Translations under genes and position numbers: made by a program
DNA from: CAZRIT01 sp964600225
GTDB lineage: Bacteria > Bacillota > Clostridia > Christensenellales > CAG-138
NCBI GenBank assembly: GCA_964600225.1
Contig: CAZRIT010000040.1
Location: 1 to 16,860, forward strand
Length of the DNA stretch: 16,860 nt
Direction: 5' to 3'
In this document: one piece after another, positions 1 to 6,800 of the stretch
Numbering within the stretch: position 1 is the first letter of the stretch
How the letters are laid out: every line of letters begins with the position of its first letter
The notes under the pieces: generated by a model
Databases searched by the model: none
What the model saw: the letters and a program-made list of their open reading frames with translations, nothing else
What the model was told of the DNA's origin: nothing

Positions 1-221
1 CTCTTTTTTCTTATTCTTTTTGAAAAAAGAGTAAGCAGAAAAACTTCGTGCTTGTTATTCAAAAGGCTGTATGCCCAGAGAATCTTGCGCTTGCGTGCAG
101 CCCTTGAGATTCCTCGAACAGCGCCCTTCAGCGGGAAACGCTTCAGGGCGACGTGGTGGCATCTGCTTGGAAGGGCACGGTCGTGGTTGTCATTCTGAGG
201 AGCACAGCGACGAAGAATCTT
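1..221 (+). repeat. Composite intergenic repeat, copy 1 (left end of inverted pair)
   Basis: This gene-free stretch downstream of the carbamoyltransferase-like gene holds three elements in order. The first is an AT-rich hairpin (10-35, arms CTTATTCTTTTT and AAAAAGAGTAAG with one G-U pair). The second is unit A at 121-153 (GCGCCCTTCAGCGGG... to ...CAGGGCGACG). The third is unit B at 189-221 (GTCATTCTGAGGAGC... to ...GACGAAGAATCTT). The same three elements occur in the same order on the opposite strand at 5558-5783. I compared them by eye: unit B matches at 31 of 33 bases, unit A at 28 of 32 and the hairpin at 21 of 22. The unit B sequence is of a type I recall as dispersed between genes in gut Clostridia. 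No coding function is evident. Confidence 0.7.
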
Positions 222-248
222 TCCGCGTACACAAAAAAGCTTTCCCCA

Positions 249-1142
249 CTATTCGCTTGCCTCGCCGAAGCCGAACAGCGCCTGCAGCTTGACCGCCAGC
301 ATGCGTTTCATCTTTTCCACCAGGATGGGCTCCCTGGCGGCGGGGTTTTCGTAGAGCATGCAGGCGAGCACCGCGCGCGAGGCGGCCAGCAGGTTTTCCG
401 TCGGGTCGATGCGCAGCATCCCCGCAGCATCCGCGGGCAGCCTGGTATTGAGCGGCGCATCCATCATCACAAAATCCGCGCCGTGGTACGCCTCGGCCCC
501 GTTATCGGTGGTGGCGTAGGTGCCGCCCGATTTTTTGACGTTGCGCTCCGCCATCTTCAATGCAGGCGGCTGCAATTCCTCGTTCTTTTTCCCATAGTGC
601 TGCACAAACTGCATCCCGATCTTGCTGGCCGTCAGCAGCGCCGAGGTGCATACGGGCGACGCGGGGCCTTCGTAGACCAGCTTGCATTCGTCCAGCTTCT
701 TTTCCGACGGCAGATGCTCAAACATGGTGATCAAATCCGCAATCTCCTTCAGTGGCAGCGAGTGGTTGCTGCCCGCGCTGATGACGGGGACGTCTGTATA
801 CTTGGCCAGCATCAGAAGCGTCTCGTGCCGCTGAGAACGCACCACAACGCCGTCGCACAGGCGGTTGAGCTGCATGGCGGTTTCCCCGAGCGTATCCGTT
901 TGATCGAACGGCAGCCCCGTCAGGTCGAGCGTGTGGCCGCCAAGCTGGTACACGGCCGTTTCCAGCGCAAGCCTGAGCAGCGGTTCGTCGGCGGGAAGCG
1001 CCAGCCCGACGCATTTCTTTTTCAGCAGCGGCGGGTAGTACAGCGCGCGCACGCAGGCTTTCAATGTGACGCCCAGGTTCATCACATCCAGTATCTGCTG
1101 CTCGGTAAAGTCGTTGGACTCCAAAAAATCAGGTTTGATCAT
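249..1142 (-). CDS. Carbamoyltransferase-fold protein lacking the catalytic motifs (ornithine/aspartate carbamoyltransferase paralogue)
   Basis: The 297-residue protein can be aligned by eye along ornithine carbamoyltransferase (usual length about 310-335). The N-terminal half keeps the fold pattern: K-x-V-G-L-A-L around 43-49, ALETAVYQLGGHTLDL, LGETAMQLNRLCDGVVVRS, and ADLITMFEHLPS near 136-147. The residues that bind carbamoyl phosphate and ornithine are replaced. The S-T-R-T loop reads ADEPLLRLA, the H-P-T-Q motif reads NHSLPLKE, and the H-C-L-P motif of the C-terminal domain is absent. The protein is therefore unlikely to be a transcarbamoylase and may be a pseudoenzyme with a binding or regulatory role. 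It is divergent from the ABC exporter with only 60 bp between the starts. I see no good ribosome binding site before this ATG, so the start is not certain. No argininosuccinate or pyrimidine genes are nearby. Family assignment is fairly sure; function is unknown. Confidence 0.72.
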   Translation of the reverse strand: MIKPDFLESNDFTEQQILDVMNLGVTLKACVRALYYPPLLKKKCVGLALPADEPLLRLALETAVYQLGGHTLDLTGLPFDQTDTLGETAMQLNRLCDGVVVRSQRHETLLMLAKYTDVPVISAGSNHSLPLKEIADLITMFEHLPSEKKLDECKLVYEGPASPVCTSALLTASKIGMQFVQHYGKKNEELQPPALKMAERNVKKSGGTYATTDNGAEAYHGADFVMMDAPLNTRLPADAAGMLRIDPTENLLAASRAVLACMLYENPAAREPILVEKMKRMLAVKLQALFGFGEASE

Positions 1143-1167
1143 GGGTATATTGTTTCATCCAACGCTA

Positions 1168-1196
1168 TTGATTATGCGAAAATTTAATGTTAATAT
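1168..1196 (+). promoter_or_regulatory. Candidate promoter for the ABC exporter gene
   Basis: TTGATT (1168-1173) and TAATAT (1191-1196) are separated by 17 bases, each matching four of six consensus positions of a housekeeping sigma promoter. Transcription would start at about the ATG at 1203, so the message would be leaderless or nearly so. That fits the absence of a Shine-Dalgarno sequence. This is inference from the bases only. Confidence 0.35.
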
Positions 1197-1202
1197 GGCG
1201 GC

Positions 1203-2942
1203 ATGACGAAACTACGAAGGCTGATTGCCTATTATCGGCCGCATATGCGGCTATTGATACTGGATATGTGCTGCGCTGCGGCAGTGGCGGGCATCGACCT
1301 GTGCTACCCGCTGCTGACCCAGTACATCCTGCGTACGCTTTTGCCCGCCATGACGCTGGACGCGGGGCTGATCAAGGTTTTTTCCATCCTGCTGGGGCTG
1401 GCGTTACTGGCATATGTGCTGCGCGCATTTTTGCAATACGTCATCAATTACTGGGGGCATGTGCTGGGCGTGCACATCGAGGCCGATATCCGCACGGATC
1501 TGTTTTCGCACATCCAGTCGCTGCAATTCAGCTTTTTCGATAAGCAACGCACGGGCAAGCTGATGAGCCGCATCACCACCGACCTGTTTGAAATCACCGA
1601 GCTGGCCCACCACGGGCCCGAGGACGTGCTCATATCGGGCGTCACCATCGTGGGCGCGTTCATCTGCATGTTCGCCATCGAGTGGCGGCTGGCGCTGGCG
1701 CTATTGTGCATTGTGCCGCCCGCGGTGTGGTACGTCATGCGGCTCAGGCTGCAGATGCGCCGCAGCTCCACGCGCGTGAAGGAGCGCATGGCGGAGATCA
1801 ACGCGGGCATCGAATCCGCCATATCGGGCGCGCGCGTTTCCAAGGCGTTTGCCAACGAATCGCACGAGATGCACAAGTTCTCCGAGGGCAATCGGCAATT
1901 CGTGCACGCTAAGGATGATTTCTACAAATACATGGCATTGTTCAACAGTGGCACGGAGTTTTTCATCGGCCTGTTCAACATCGCCGTGCTGGGCGTGGGC
2001 GGCTATCTGGTGTACAAAAGCAGCCTCGATCCCATCATCCTGATTACCTTTACGCTGTATGTGGCGGCGTTCGTGCAGCCCATCAAGCGCCTGGCGGCCT
2101 TTGCGGAGCAGTATGTGCTGGGCATGACGGGCTTTACGCGCTTTTGCGAGATTATGGATATCGAACCCGACGTGGCCGACGCCCCCGACGCCAAGGAGTT
2201 GACCGACGTGCGCGGCGATATCCGCTTTACCGACGTATCGTTTGCGTACGAAAGCGGGCGCGAGGTGCTTTCCCACGTCAATTTGGAGATTCCCGCAGGC
2301 AGGACGCTGGCGCTGGTGGGCCCTTCGGGCGGCGGCAAGACGACTTTGTGCCACCTGATCCCGCGCTTTTACGAAACCCTCGACGGCAGCATCACCATCG
2401 ACGGCCACGATATCCGCGACGTCACGCTCCGTTCGCTCAGGCGAAACGTGGGCATCGTGCAGCAGGACGTGTTCCTGTTTGCGGGCAGCATCCTGGAGAA
2501 CATCCGCTACGGGCGGCTGGACGCCACCGACGAGGAGGTTGTCGATGCGGCCAAGCGCGCGCACATTCACGAGGAGATTCTCACCTTTGCCGACGGCTAC
2601 CGAACGGCCGTGGGCGAGCGCGGCATATTGCTTTCGGGCGGGCAGAAGCAGCGCATCTCCATCGCCAGGCTGTTTTTAAAGAACCCGCCCATCCTCATCC
2701 TCGACGAGGCGACCAGCGCGCTGGATACCGTAACCGAGCATGAGATTCAGCATTCGTTTGACGAGCTTGCGCACGGGCGCACCACGCTGGTGATTGCGCA
2801 CCGCCTGTCCACCATCAAGCATGCGGACGAAATCGTGGTCATCGACCAAAGCGGCATCCGCGAGCGCGGCACGCACGCGGCGCTGCTGGCGCAGGGCGGC
2901 CTGTACGGCAAGCTTTACAGCGCTTTCGACGAGGCCGACTGA
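1203..2942 (+). CDS. ABC exporter half-transporter (permease-ATPase fusion)
   Basis: This 579-residue protein has the usual length and order of a multidrug/lipid ABC half-transporter. An N-terminal six-helix transmembrane domain (about 10-310) includes the FFDKQRTGKLMSRITTD coupling segment (111-127). The ATPase domain (about 335-575) has Walker A GPSGGGKTT at 373-381, a Q-loop glutamine at 420/421, signature LSGGQ at 477-481, Walker B ILILDEATSALD from 497, and the switch histidine in IAHRLSTI (H533). All catalytic residues are intact, so it should be active as a homodimer or with a partner. The substrate cannot be read from the sequence. It is transcribed divergently from the carbamoyltransferase-like gene and followed after 57 bp by the AEC-type permease, possibly as one transcript. 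There is no clear ribosome binding site before the chosen ATG. A spacer of six bases from a candidate -10 box suggests a leaderless start. Confidence 0.93.
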   Translation: MTKLRRLIAYYRPHMRLLILDMCCAAAVAGIDLCYPLLTQYILRTLLPAMTLDAGLIKVFSILLGLALLAYVLRAFLQYVINYWGHVLGVHIEADIRTDLFSHIQSLQFSFFDKQRTGKLMSRITTDLFEITELAHHGPEDVLISGVTIVGAFICMFAIEWRLALALLCIVPPAVWYVMRLRLQMRRSSTRVKERMAEINAGIESAISGARVSKAFANESHEMHKFSEGNRQFVHAKDDFYKYMALFNSGTEFFIGLFNIAVLGVGGYLVYKSSLDPIILITFTLYVAAFVQPIKRLAAFAEQYVLGMTGFTRFCEIMDIEPDVADAPDAKELTDVRGDIRFTDVSFAYESGREVLSHVNLEIPAGRTLALVGPSGGGKTTLCHLIPRFYETLDGSITIDGHDIRDVTLRSLRRNVGIVQQDVFLFAGSILENIRYGRLDATDEEVVDAAKRAHIHEEILTFADGYRTAVGERGILLSGGQKQRISIARLFLKNPPILILDEATSALDTVTEHEIQHSFDELAHGRTTLVIAHRLSTIKHADEIVVIDQSGIRERGTHAALLAQGGLYGKLYSAFDEAD

Positions 2943-2999
2943 CCCCCCTCGTTTCCCCGTTCGGCCGCGCCGAGCAACACCTTTCGGAAGGGAGCCAAT

Positions 3000-3640
3000 A
3001 TGTCCTATTTTCTGTTCGCGCTCAACGCCGTTTCGCCCATGTTCATCATGGTCGTTGCGGGCATGCTGCTGAAACGTTTCCTGCGCCCCACGGTTGAGCA
3101 AACGCGGCTGTTGAGCAAAATCTGCTTTACCGTGCTCATTCCCTGCGCGCTGTTTAAAAGCTCCTATTCCTATAACCTCAGCAACCTCACCAACGGCTGG
3201 CTCTACCTGTACGGCGCGGCCACGTTCATAGTGGCGGCGCTGGTGATGATGCCCATCGGCGCCAAGTGCATCCCCGATAATCGCCGCGCGGGCGCGTTCG
3301 TGCACAGCGCCGTGCGCCCCAATGCGCTGCTATTGGGGATTCCCCTCGCCATCAGCCTGCTTGGCGAGGAAGCCTCCATGCCGTGCGTGCTGATGTCGGT
3401 GCTGGTGGCGCCGCTGTTCAACATTCTGGGCGTGGTGATACTGACCTATTTTTCGGGCAGCGGTGAAAAAGTCCGCCCGCTCTCCATGCTGAAAGCCATA
3501 TTCAGCAACCCCATCCTCATCGGCATCCTCATAGGCTTTGCGTTCTCCGCGCTCAGCATCCCGCTGCCCACCATGGTGTCAAGCGCGGTCAACTCGCTGG
3601 GTGCCTCGGCCACGCCGCTGGCCATGATCGCCATCGGCAT
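3000..3640 (+). pseudogene. AEC-family (auxin efflux carrier/malate permease-like) transporter, 3'-truncated
   Basis: About 213 residues are recognisable as an AEC-family permease of the inner membrane. These carriers typically move organic acids or related solutes. The start has a strong ribosome binding site (GGAAGGGAG just upstream of ATG). Hydrophobic helices with FIMVVAGMLLKRF, LLSKICFTVLIPCALF and SNPILIGILIGFAFSAL follow the family pattern up to the TPLAMIAIG motif at about 205-213. Full-length members run to roughly 300-315 residues with about ten helices. Here the final third, with the last three to four helices, is missing. After about base 3640 the frame runs into about 35 unrelated residues and stops at 3743, while another frame becomes the C-terminal half of a DctP receptor. 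The permease should not be functional as drawn. The break could be a real deletion fusion or an assembly error. Confidence 0.8.
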
Positions 3641-4237
3641 GCCGCCAAGGGCATGCTCTGCCTGCACTACCTGCAGGGCGGTACGTTCCGTGAGACGACC
3701 TCCAACAAGAAGATCGCCACCCTGGCAGACTTTGCCGGCCTGAAGATCCGCACCATGGAGAACACCAACCACATGGATTTCTGGAAAGCGCTGGGCGCAA
3801 TCCCCACGCCGTTGCCGTGGAGCGAAGTGTTCATCTCCCTGCAGCAGGGCCTTGTTGACGCACAGGAGAACGCAACCGATACATGCGCCAGCAACAACCT
3901 CAACGAAGTGCAGAAGTACCTCATTCTGACCCACCACATCCTCTACTGCAACCAGTTCATCATCAGCAAAGCCAGCTATGACAAACTGGATCCCGCTTAC
4001 CAGGCGGCCCTGCAGCAGGCGGTAGACGAAGCGGCCAAGGAAATCGAAGCCCAGCTCGTCCAGATCAACGCCGACAACACCAAGAAGCTCACCGACGCCG
4101 GCATGGAGCTGGTCGAGTTTGAGCCCTCCTTCATCGACGAAGTGCTGGCCAAGGCCCAGGGCGTGTACGATTCCATCGGCGCGCAGATCGGCGCAGACCT
4201 CGTCAAGCTGCTCCAGGATTCGCTGGCGGCTGCGTAA
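3641..4237 (+). pseudogene. TRAP transporter receptor DctP, C-terminal fragment
   Basis: The frame reads AAKGMLCLHYLQGGTFRETTSNK and then the hallmark DctP core: a LADFAGLKIRTMEN segment carrying the conserved substrate-binding arginine, then PLPWSEVFISLQQGLVDAQEN, then a helical C-terminus ending at 4237. DctP receptors are periplasmic or extracytoplasmic lipoproteins of about 330 residues that deliver carboxylates to a DctQ/DctM permease. Only about the last 200 residues are present, with no signal peptide or N-terminal lobe, and the first in-frame ATG (3653) has no ribosome binding site. The fragment lies out of frame with the preceding AEC gene. No DctQ or DctM follows. The separate TRAP permease in this window belongs to the TAXI type and would not be its partner. 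It is very probably non-functional unless the junction is an artefact. Confidence 0.85.
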
Positions 4238-4260
4238 GCACAACCACACAGGAACCAACC

Positions 4261-4286
4261 GAAGCGGGGGCATCTGCCCCCGCTTC
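4261..4286 (+). terminator. GC-rich hairpin after dctP fragment
   Basis: A perfect 10-bp stem (GAAGCGGGGG / CCCCCGCTTC) with a six-base loop lies 23 bases after the DctP stop. There is no run of T afterwards, so it may stabilise the 3' end of the upstream message or attenuate transcription rather than terminate fully. Hairpins between a highly expressed receptor gene and downstream genes are common in transporter operons. Confidence 0.55.
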
Positions 4287-4337
4287 ATCCAAATCAACAC
4301 GTTTTGGACGGTCGATGCATAACCGAAAGGAGAGCCC

Positions 4338-5516
4338 ATGAAGAAAAAACAGGTTTGCGTTGCGCTCGTCGGCAGCGGATATGCGGGCTTTTTGCACGCC
4401 AACGGCTACCGCCGCGTGGCCTGCGCCGATGTACGGCTCAAGACCATCGTCGATAACGTCTACGACAAGGCCGTCGCCATGCGCGATCAGTACGGCTTTG
4501 AGCAGGCGCTTGCCGACTACGACCAAATGCTGCTGGACCCCGAAATCGATGTGGTGGATATCGCCACGCCGCCGTTTTTGCACATCCCCATGGCCGAAAA
4601 GGCGCTCAAAGCGGGGAAGCACGTCATCTGCGAAAAGCCGCTGACGGGCTATTTCGGCCGCGAGGGCGATGGAACGCCCATCGGCACATCGGTGAAAAAA
4701 TCCAAGATGTACAAGGATCTGCTGGACGAAATGGACGCGCTGCGCGCGGTGTTTGACCGCAGCGGCCGCAGGTTCATGTACGCCGAAAACTGGGTCTATG
4801 CCACGGCGGTGCGCAAGACCGCCGAAATGATTGCGCTCAAAAAGAGCAAGATTCTCTACATGCGCAGTGAGGAGAGCCTTGGCGGCTCCAGCTCGCCCGC
4901 GGCGGGGCAATGGGCCAAGACGGGCGGCGGCATTCTCATCCGCTGCGGCGCGCACGCCATCGGCGCGGCGCTCTACCTCAAGCAGGCGGAGGCCATGGCG
5001 CGCGGCGAAGCCTTCGGCATCCAAAGCCTCACCGCCGACGTGGGCGTGAGCACGCGCGCATTGAGCGAGGCCGAGCACAAGCACCTCAACGCCCGCCCGC
5101 AGGATGTGGAGGATTACAGCGTGGTGTCCATCACGTTCCTCGACGGCACCAAGGCCACCATCCTGTCCACCGACCTGGTGCTGGGCGGCACGCAGTGCTA
5201 TGTCAACGCCTACTGCAACGACTCCGCCTACGAGTGCCAGATTACGCACAACAACCTGCTCAACACCTTCCAGGCCAGCGAGGACGGGCTGGAAAACTAC
5301 TTTTTGGCGGAGCTGCTGCCCGGCAAACTCGGCTGGAACAACGCCTTTGTCTCCGACGAGGTCATCCGCGGCTATTCCGACGAGCTGGAGGACTTCATGC
5401 TGTGCGTGGCGGAGGACAAGGAGCCGCAGAGCGGCTTTGAAATTGCGTACCTTGTGACCAAGATCGTCTACGCGGCGTACCTCTCGGCGGAGGAAGGCCG
5501 GCCCGTCAGTTTTTGA
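4338..5516 (+). CDS. Gfo/Idh/MocA-family NAD(P)-dependent oxidoreductase
   Basis: The 392-residue protein has an N-terminal Rossmann fold with the dinucleotide loop G12-S-G14-Y-A-G17 and the family motif E99-K-P101 (in ICEKPLTGYFG). A C-terminal alpha/beta substrate domain follows from about 145 (FMYAENWVYATAVRK, GGGILIRCGAHAIGAALYLK). Such enzymes oxidise or reduce sugars, inositols and related polyols or their acids. Between the EKP motif and the C-terminal domain is a polar stretch (GREGDGTPIGTSVKKSK) that looks like an extra loop. The ribosome binding site AAAGGAGA (4326-4333) fixes the start. It lies downstream of the DctP fragment, which suggests the pair once served uptake and dehydrogenation of a sugar acid or polyol. 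That is inference, and the substrate cannot be named. Confidence 0.9.
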   Translation: MKKKQVCVALVGSGYAGFLHANGYRRVACADVRLKTIVDNVYDKAVAMRDQYGFEQALADYDQMLLDPEIDVVDIATPPFLHIPMAEKALKAGKHVICEKPLTGYFGREGDGTPIGTSVKKSKMYKDLLDEMDALRAVFDRSGRRFMYAENWVYATAVRKTAEMIALKKSKILYMRSEESLGGSSSPAAGQWAKTGGGILIRCGAHAIGAALYLKQAEAMARGEAFGIQSLTADVGVSTRALSEAEHKHLNARPQDVEDYSVVSITFLDGTKATILSTDLVLGGTQCYVNAYCNDSAYECQITHNNLLNTFQASEDGLENYFLAELLPGKLGWNNAFVSDEVIRGYSDELEDFMLCVAEDKEPQSGFEIAYLVTKIVYAAYLSAEEGRPVSF

Positions 5517-5799
5517 CGGGGCGTGTCCTGCATCATGTTTTGCCGCTGCGGCGGGGCAAGATTCTTCGTCGCTTCGCTCCTCAGAATGACACGGGAAAAG
5601 ATGCCATCAGAATGACAATGCTTTTGTCATCCTGAGCCGACGCTGCAGCGTCGCCCTGAGGCGTCTCCCGCCGAAGGGCCTTGGCGAAGGATCTGCCCCG
5701 CCGCAGCGGATACAACACGCCCTCCGCATGGCAAAACAACCATTGATCCGTTTTTCTGTTCCTCTTTTTTCAAAAAGAGTAAGAAAATAAGAAATACCC
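5517..5799. repeat. Composite intergenic repeat, copy 2 (inverted)
   Basis: This gene-free stretch carries, on the minus strand, the same three elements as bases 1-221: hairpin (5761-5783), unit A (5649-5680) and unit B (5558-5590), in the same relative order. It also holds extra dyads absent from or eroded in copy 1. One is ATGACAA/TTGTCAT at about 5612-5627 and another is the perfect palindrome GACGCTGCAGCGTC at 5639-5652. These give it the look of a structured, non-autonomous interspersed element. I see no transposase and no obvious coding frame within it. Confidence 0.7.
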
Positions 5800-5825
5800 A
5801 AAAGGGCTGCCGAGGCAGCCCTTTT
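5800..5825 (-). terminator. Rho-independent terminator of the flavodoxin/ferredoxin gene
   Basis: An 11-bp stem (AAAAGGGCTGC / GCAGCCCTTTT) with a four-base loop lies about 30 bases beyond the stop codon of the minus-strand gene. On the minus strand it is followed by a T-rich stretch. Because the arms carry A and T runs at both sides, it could also work for transcripts arriving from the left. Confidence 0.75.
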
Positions 5826-5856
5826 CCATATTCAAAAACGGTTTCCCTTCCGGCAA

Positions 5857-6621
5857 TCAGCTCTCCTGCCGCTTGATGACGCGGGGATAGATATAGCGGC
5901 TGCGCTTGGCCGTTTTTTTGCCGTATTGCAGCGCCTGGCGCGGGCAATGGTGCAGGCAGGACAGGCACAGCTCGCACTGCGGCTTGCTCCAGGTCGGCTT
6001 GCCGCCCACCATATCGATGGCCTTATCGGGGCAGTTGGCCGCGCAGACGCCGCAGCCATCGCAACGGTCGTCGGCAAAAAATCGATCGGTCTTGCGGCCA
6101 TTGCGATAGATGGGGTACATCCACTTGGTCTGGATCATCTCCAACAGCCCGGGGGTCTTGAGCTTTTTCTTTTCGCGCTTCTTGACGTCGTTGCAGATGA
6201 CGCCCAGCGTCTTTTGCGCCGCCATGAGCGTGCGCTTGACGTCGTCGGGATGACGGATATCGTACATGACGACATAGTTATCGGGCATCACCAGCTCCGC
6301 ACAGTAGTCCACGCGGAGGTACTTTTTCACCTGCAAAACGGCGTTGCACATCGACCCGCCGCAGGTAAACACAACGTAAGTAAACGGCTGCTCGCCCTCG
6401 ATGGTCAGCTTTTCGAGAAAGGCATGCACCAGCATCGGCAGGCCCCAGAAATAGACGGGCGTTACGATGCCCAGCGGCTCGTTGCCCTTTGGCGTAAAGG
6501 TGGTCGCCCCGTCCTCCAGCGCCGTTACCATGCTCAATGTGGCATCGGACGTCTGCTTTGCCAGCGTCGCCGCGGCATGCCGCGAATTGCCCGTGCCCGA
6601 GAACCAATAGATCACGTTCAT
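5857..6621 (-). CDS. EFR1-type protein: flavodoxin-like domain plus two [4Fe-4S] ferredoxin clusters
   Basis: The 254-residue cytosolic protein starts with a flavodoxin-like FMN phosphate loop (FSGTGNSRH, 7-15) and continues as an alpha/beta domain with TPVYFWGLPM and TCGG segments to about 150. It ends in a bacterial 2[4Fe-4S] domain. Cluster one uses C187, C190, C193 and C197 (CDGCGVCAANCP). Cluster two uses C216, C219, C222 and C226 (CELCLSCLHHCP). This architecture fits the EFR1 family, thought to pass electrons between flavin and iron-sulfur carriers in anaerobes. Neighbours do not point to a partner. A strong ribosome binding site (GGAGGG on the minus strand, just upstream) and a TATAAT box support the start. 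It is a single-gene transcript ending in the hairpin at 5800-5825. Confidence 0.9.
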   Translation of the reverse strand: MNVIYWFSGTGNSRHAAATLAKQTSDATLSMVTALEDGATTFTPKGNEPLGIVTPVYFWGLPMLVHAFLEKLTIEGEQPFTYVVFTCGGSMCNAVLQVKKYLRVDYCAELVMPDNYVVMYDIRHPDDVKRTLMAAQKTLGVICNDVKKREKKKLKTPGLLEMIQTKWMYPIYRNGRKTDRFFADDRCDGCGVCAANCPDKAIDMVGGKPTWSKPQCELCLSCLHHCPRQALQYGKKTAKRSRYIYPRVIKRQES

Positions 6622-6649
6622 CCCTCCGTTTACGCTCGTTTATTGTTTT

Positions 6650-6678
6650 ATTATATCGCAGTTTTTCGATAAAGCAAA
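6650..6678 (-). promoter_or_regulatory. Promoter of the EFR1-type gene
   Basis: On the minus strand a perfect TATAAT (ATTATA at 6650-6655) lies about 30 bases before the start codon. A weak TTGCTT-like -35 element (6672-6677) lies 16 bases further upstream. The region is markedly AT-rich compared with its surroundings. Confidence 0.55.
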
Positions 6679-6735
6679 TCTAATATTTGACAGCAATGTA
6701 ACATTTTTTGCATGCTGCACAAATCTGTGCCCTTG

Positions 6736-6778
6736 GGGCGGGTTCGGATTTGTATTCTCTGTCTAAGGAGAACCGCCC
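6736..6778 (-). terminator. Possible hairpin terminator after the GNAT gene
   Basis: GGGCGGGTTC and GAACCGCCC can pair with one bulged base around a loop of about 24 bases, shortly after the GNAT stop codon on the minus strand. There is no proper T-run, so this is a weak call. The rest of the 6622-6800 gap holds only the EFR1 promoter and small AT-rich dyads. Confidence 0.3.
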
Positions 6779-6800
6779 GCACTCGCAGGCGATTGCATGA

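Noticed and set aside
153..1187. 344-codon plus-strand open frame opposite the carbamoyltransferase-like gene
   Set aside because: The minus-strand frame has recognisable family similarity, while this one is an Arg/His/Gln-rich shadow that begins within the intergenic repeat.
3637..3656. Two GCATGC words at the AEC/DctP joint as evidence of a cloning scar
   Set aside because: Six-base palindromes of this kind occur several times in the window, for example at 7811-7826, so their presence does not show laboratory origin.
3446..4402. 318-codon minus-strand frame crossing the AEC/DctP junction
   Set aside because: It spans two unrelated plus-strand gene pieces and has no family resemblance; a chance open frame in GC-rich DNA.
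4203..5249. 348-codon minus-strand frame opposite the dehydrogenase
   Set aside because: Shadow of the Gfo/Idh/MocA gene, with biased Ala/Arg/His/Val composition and no motif.
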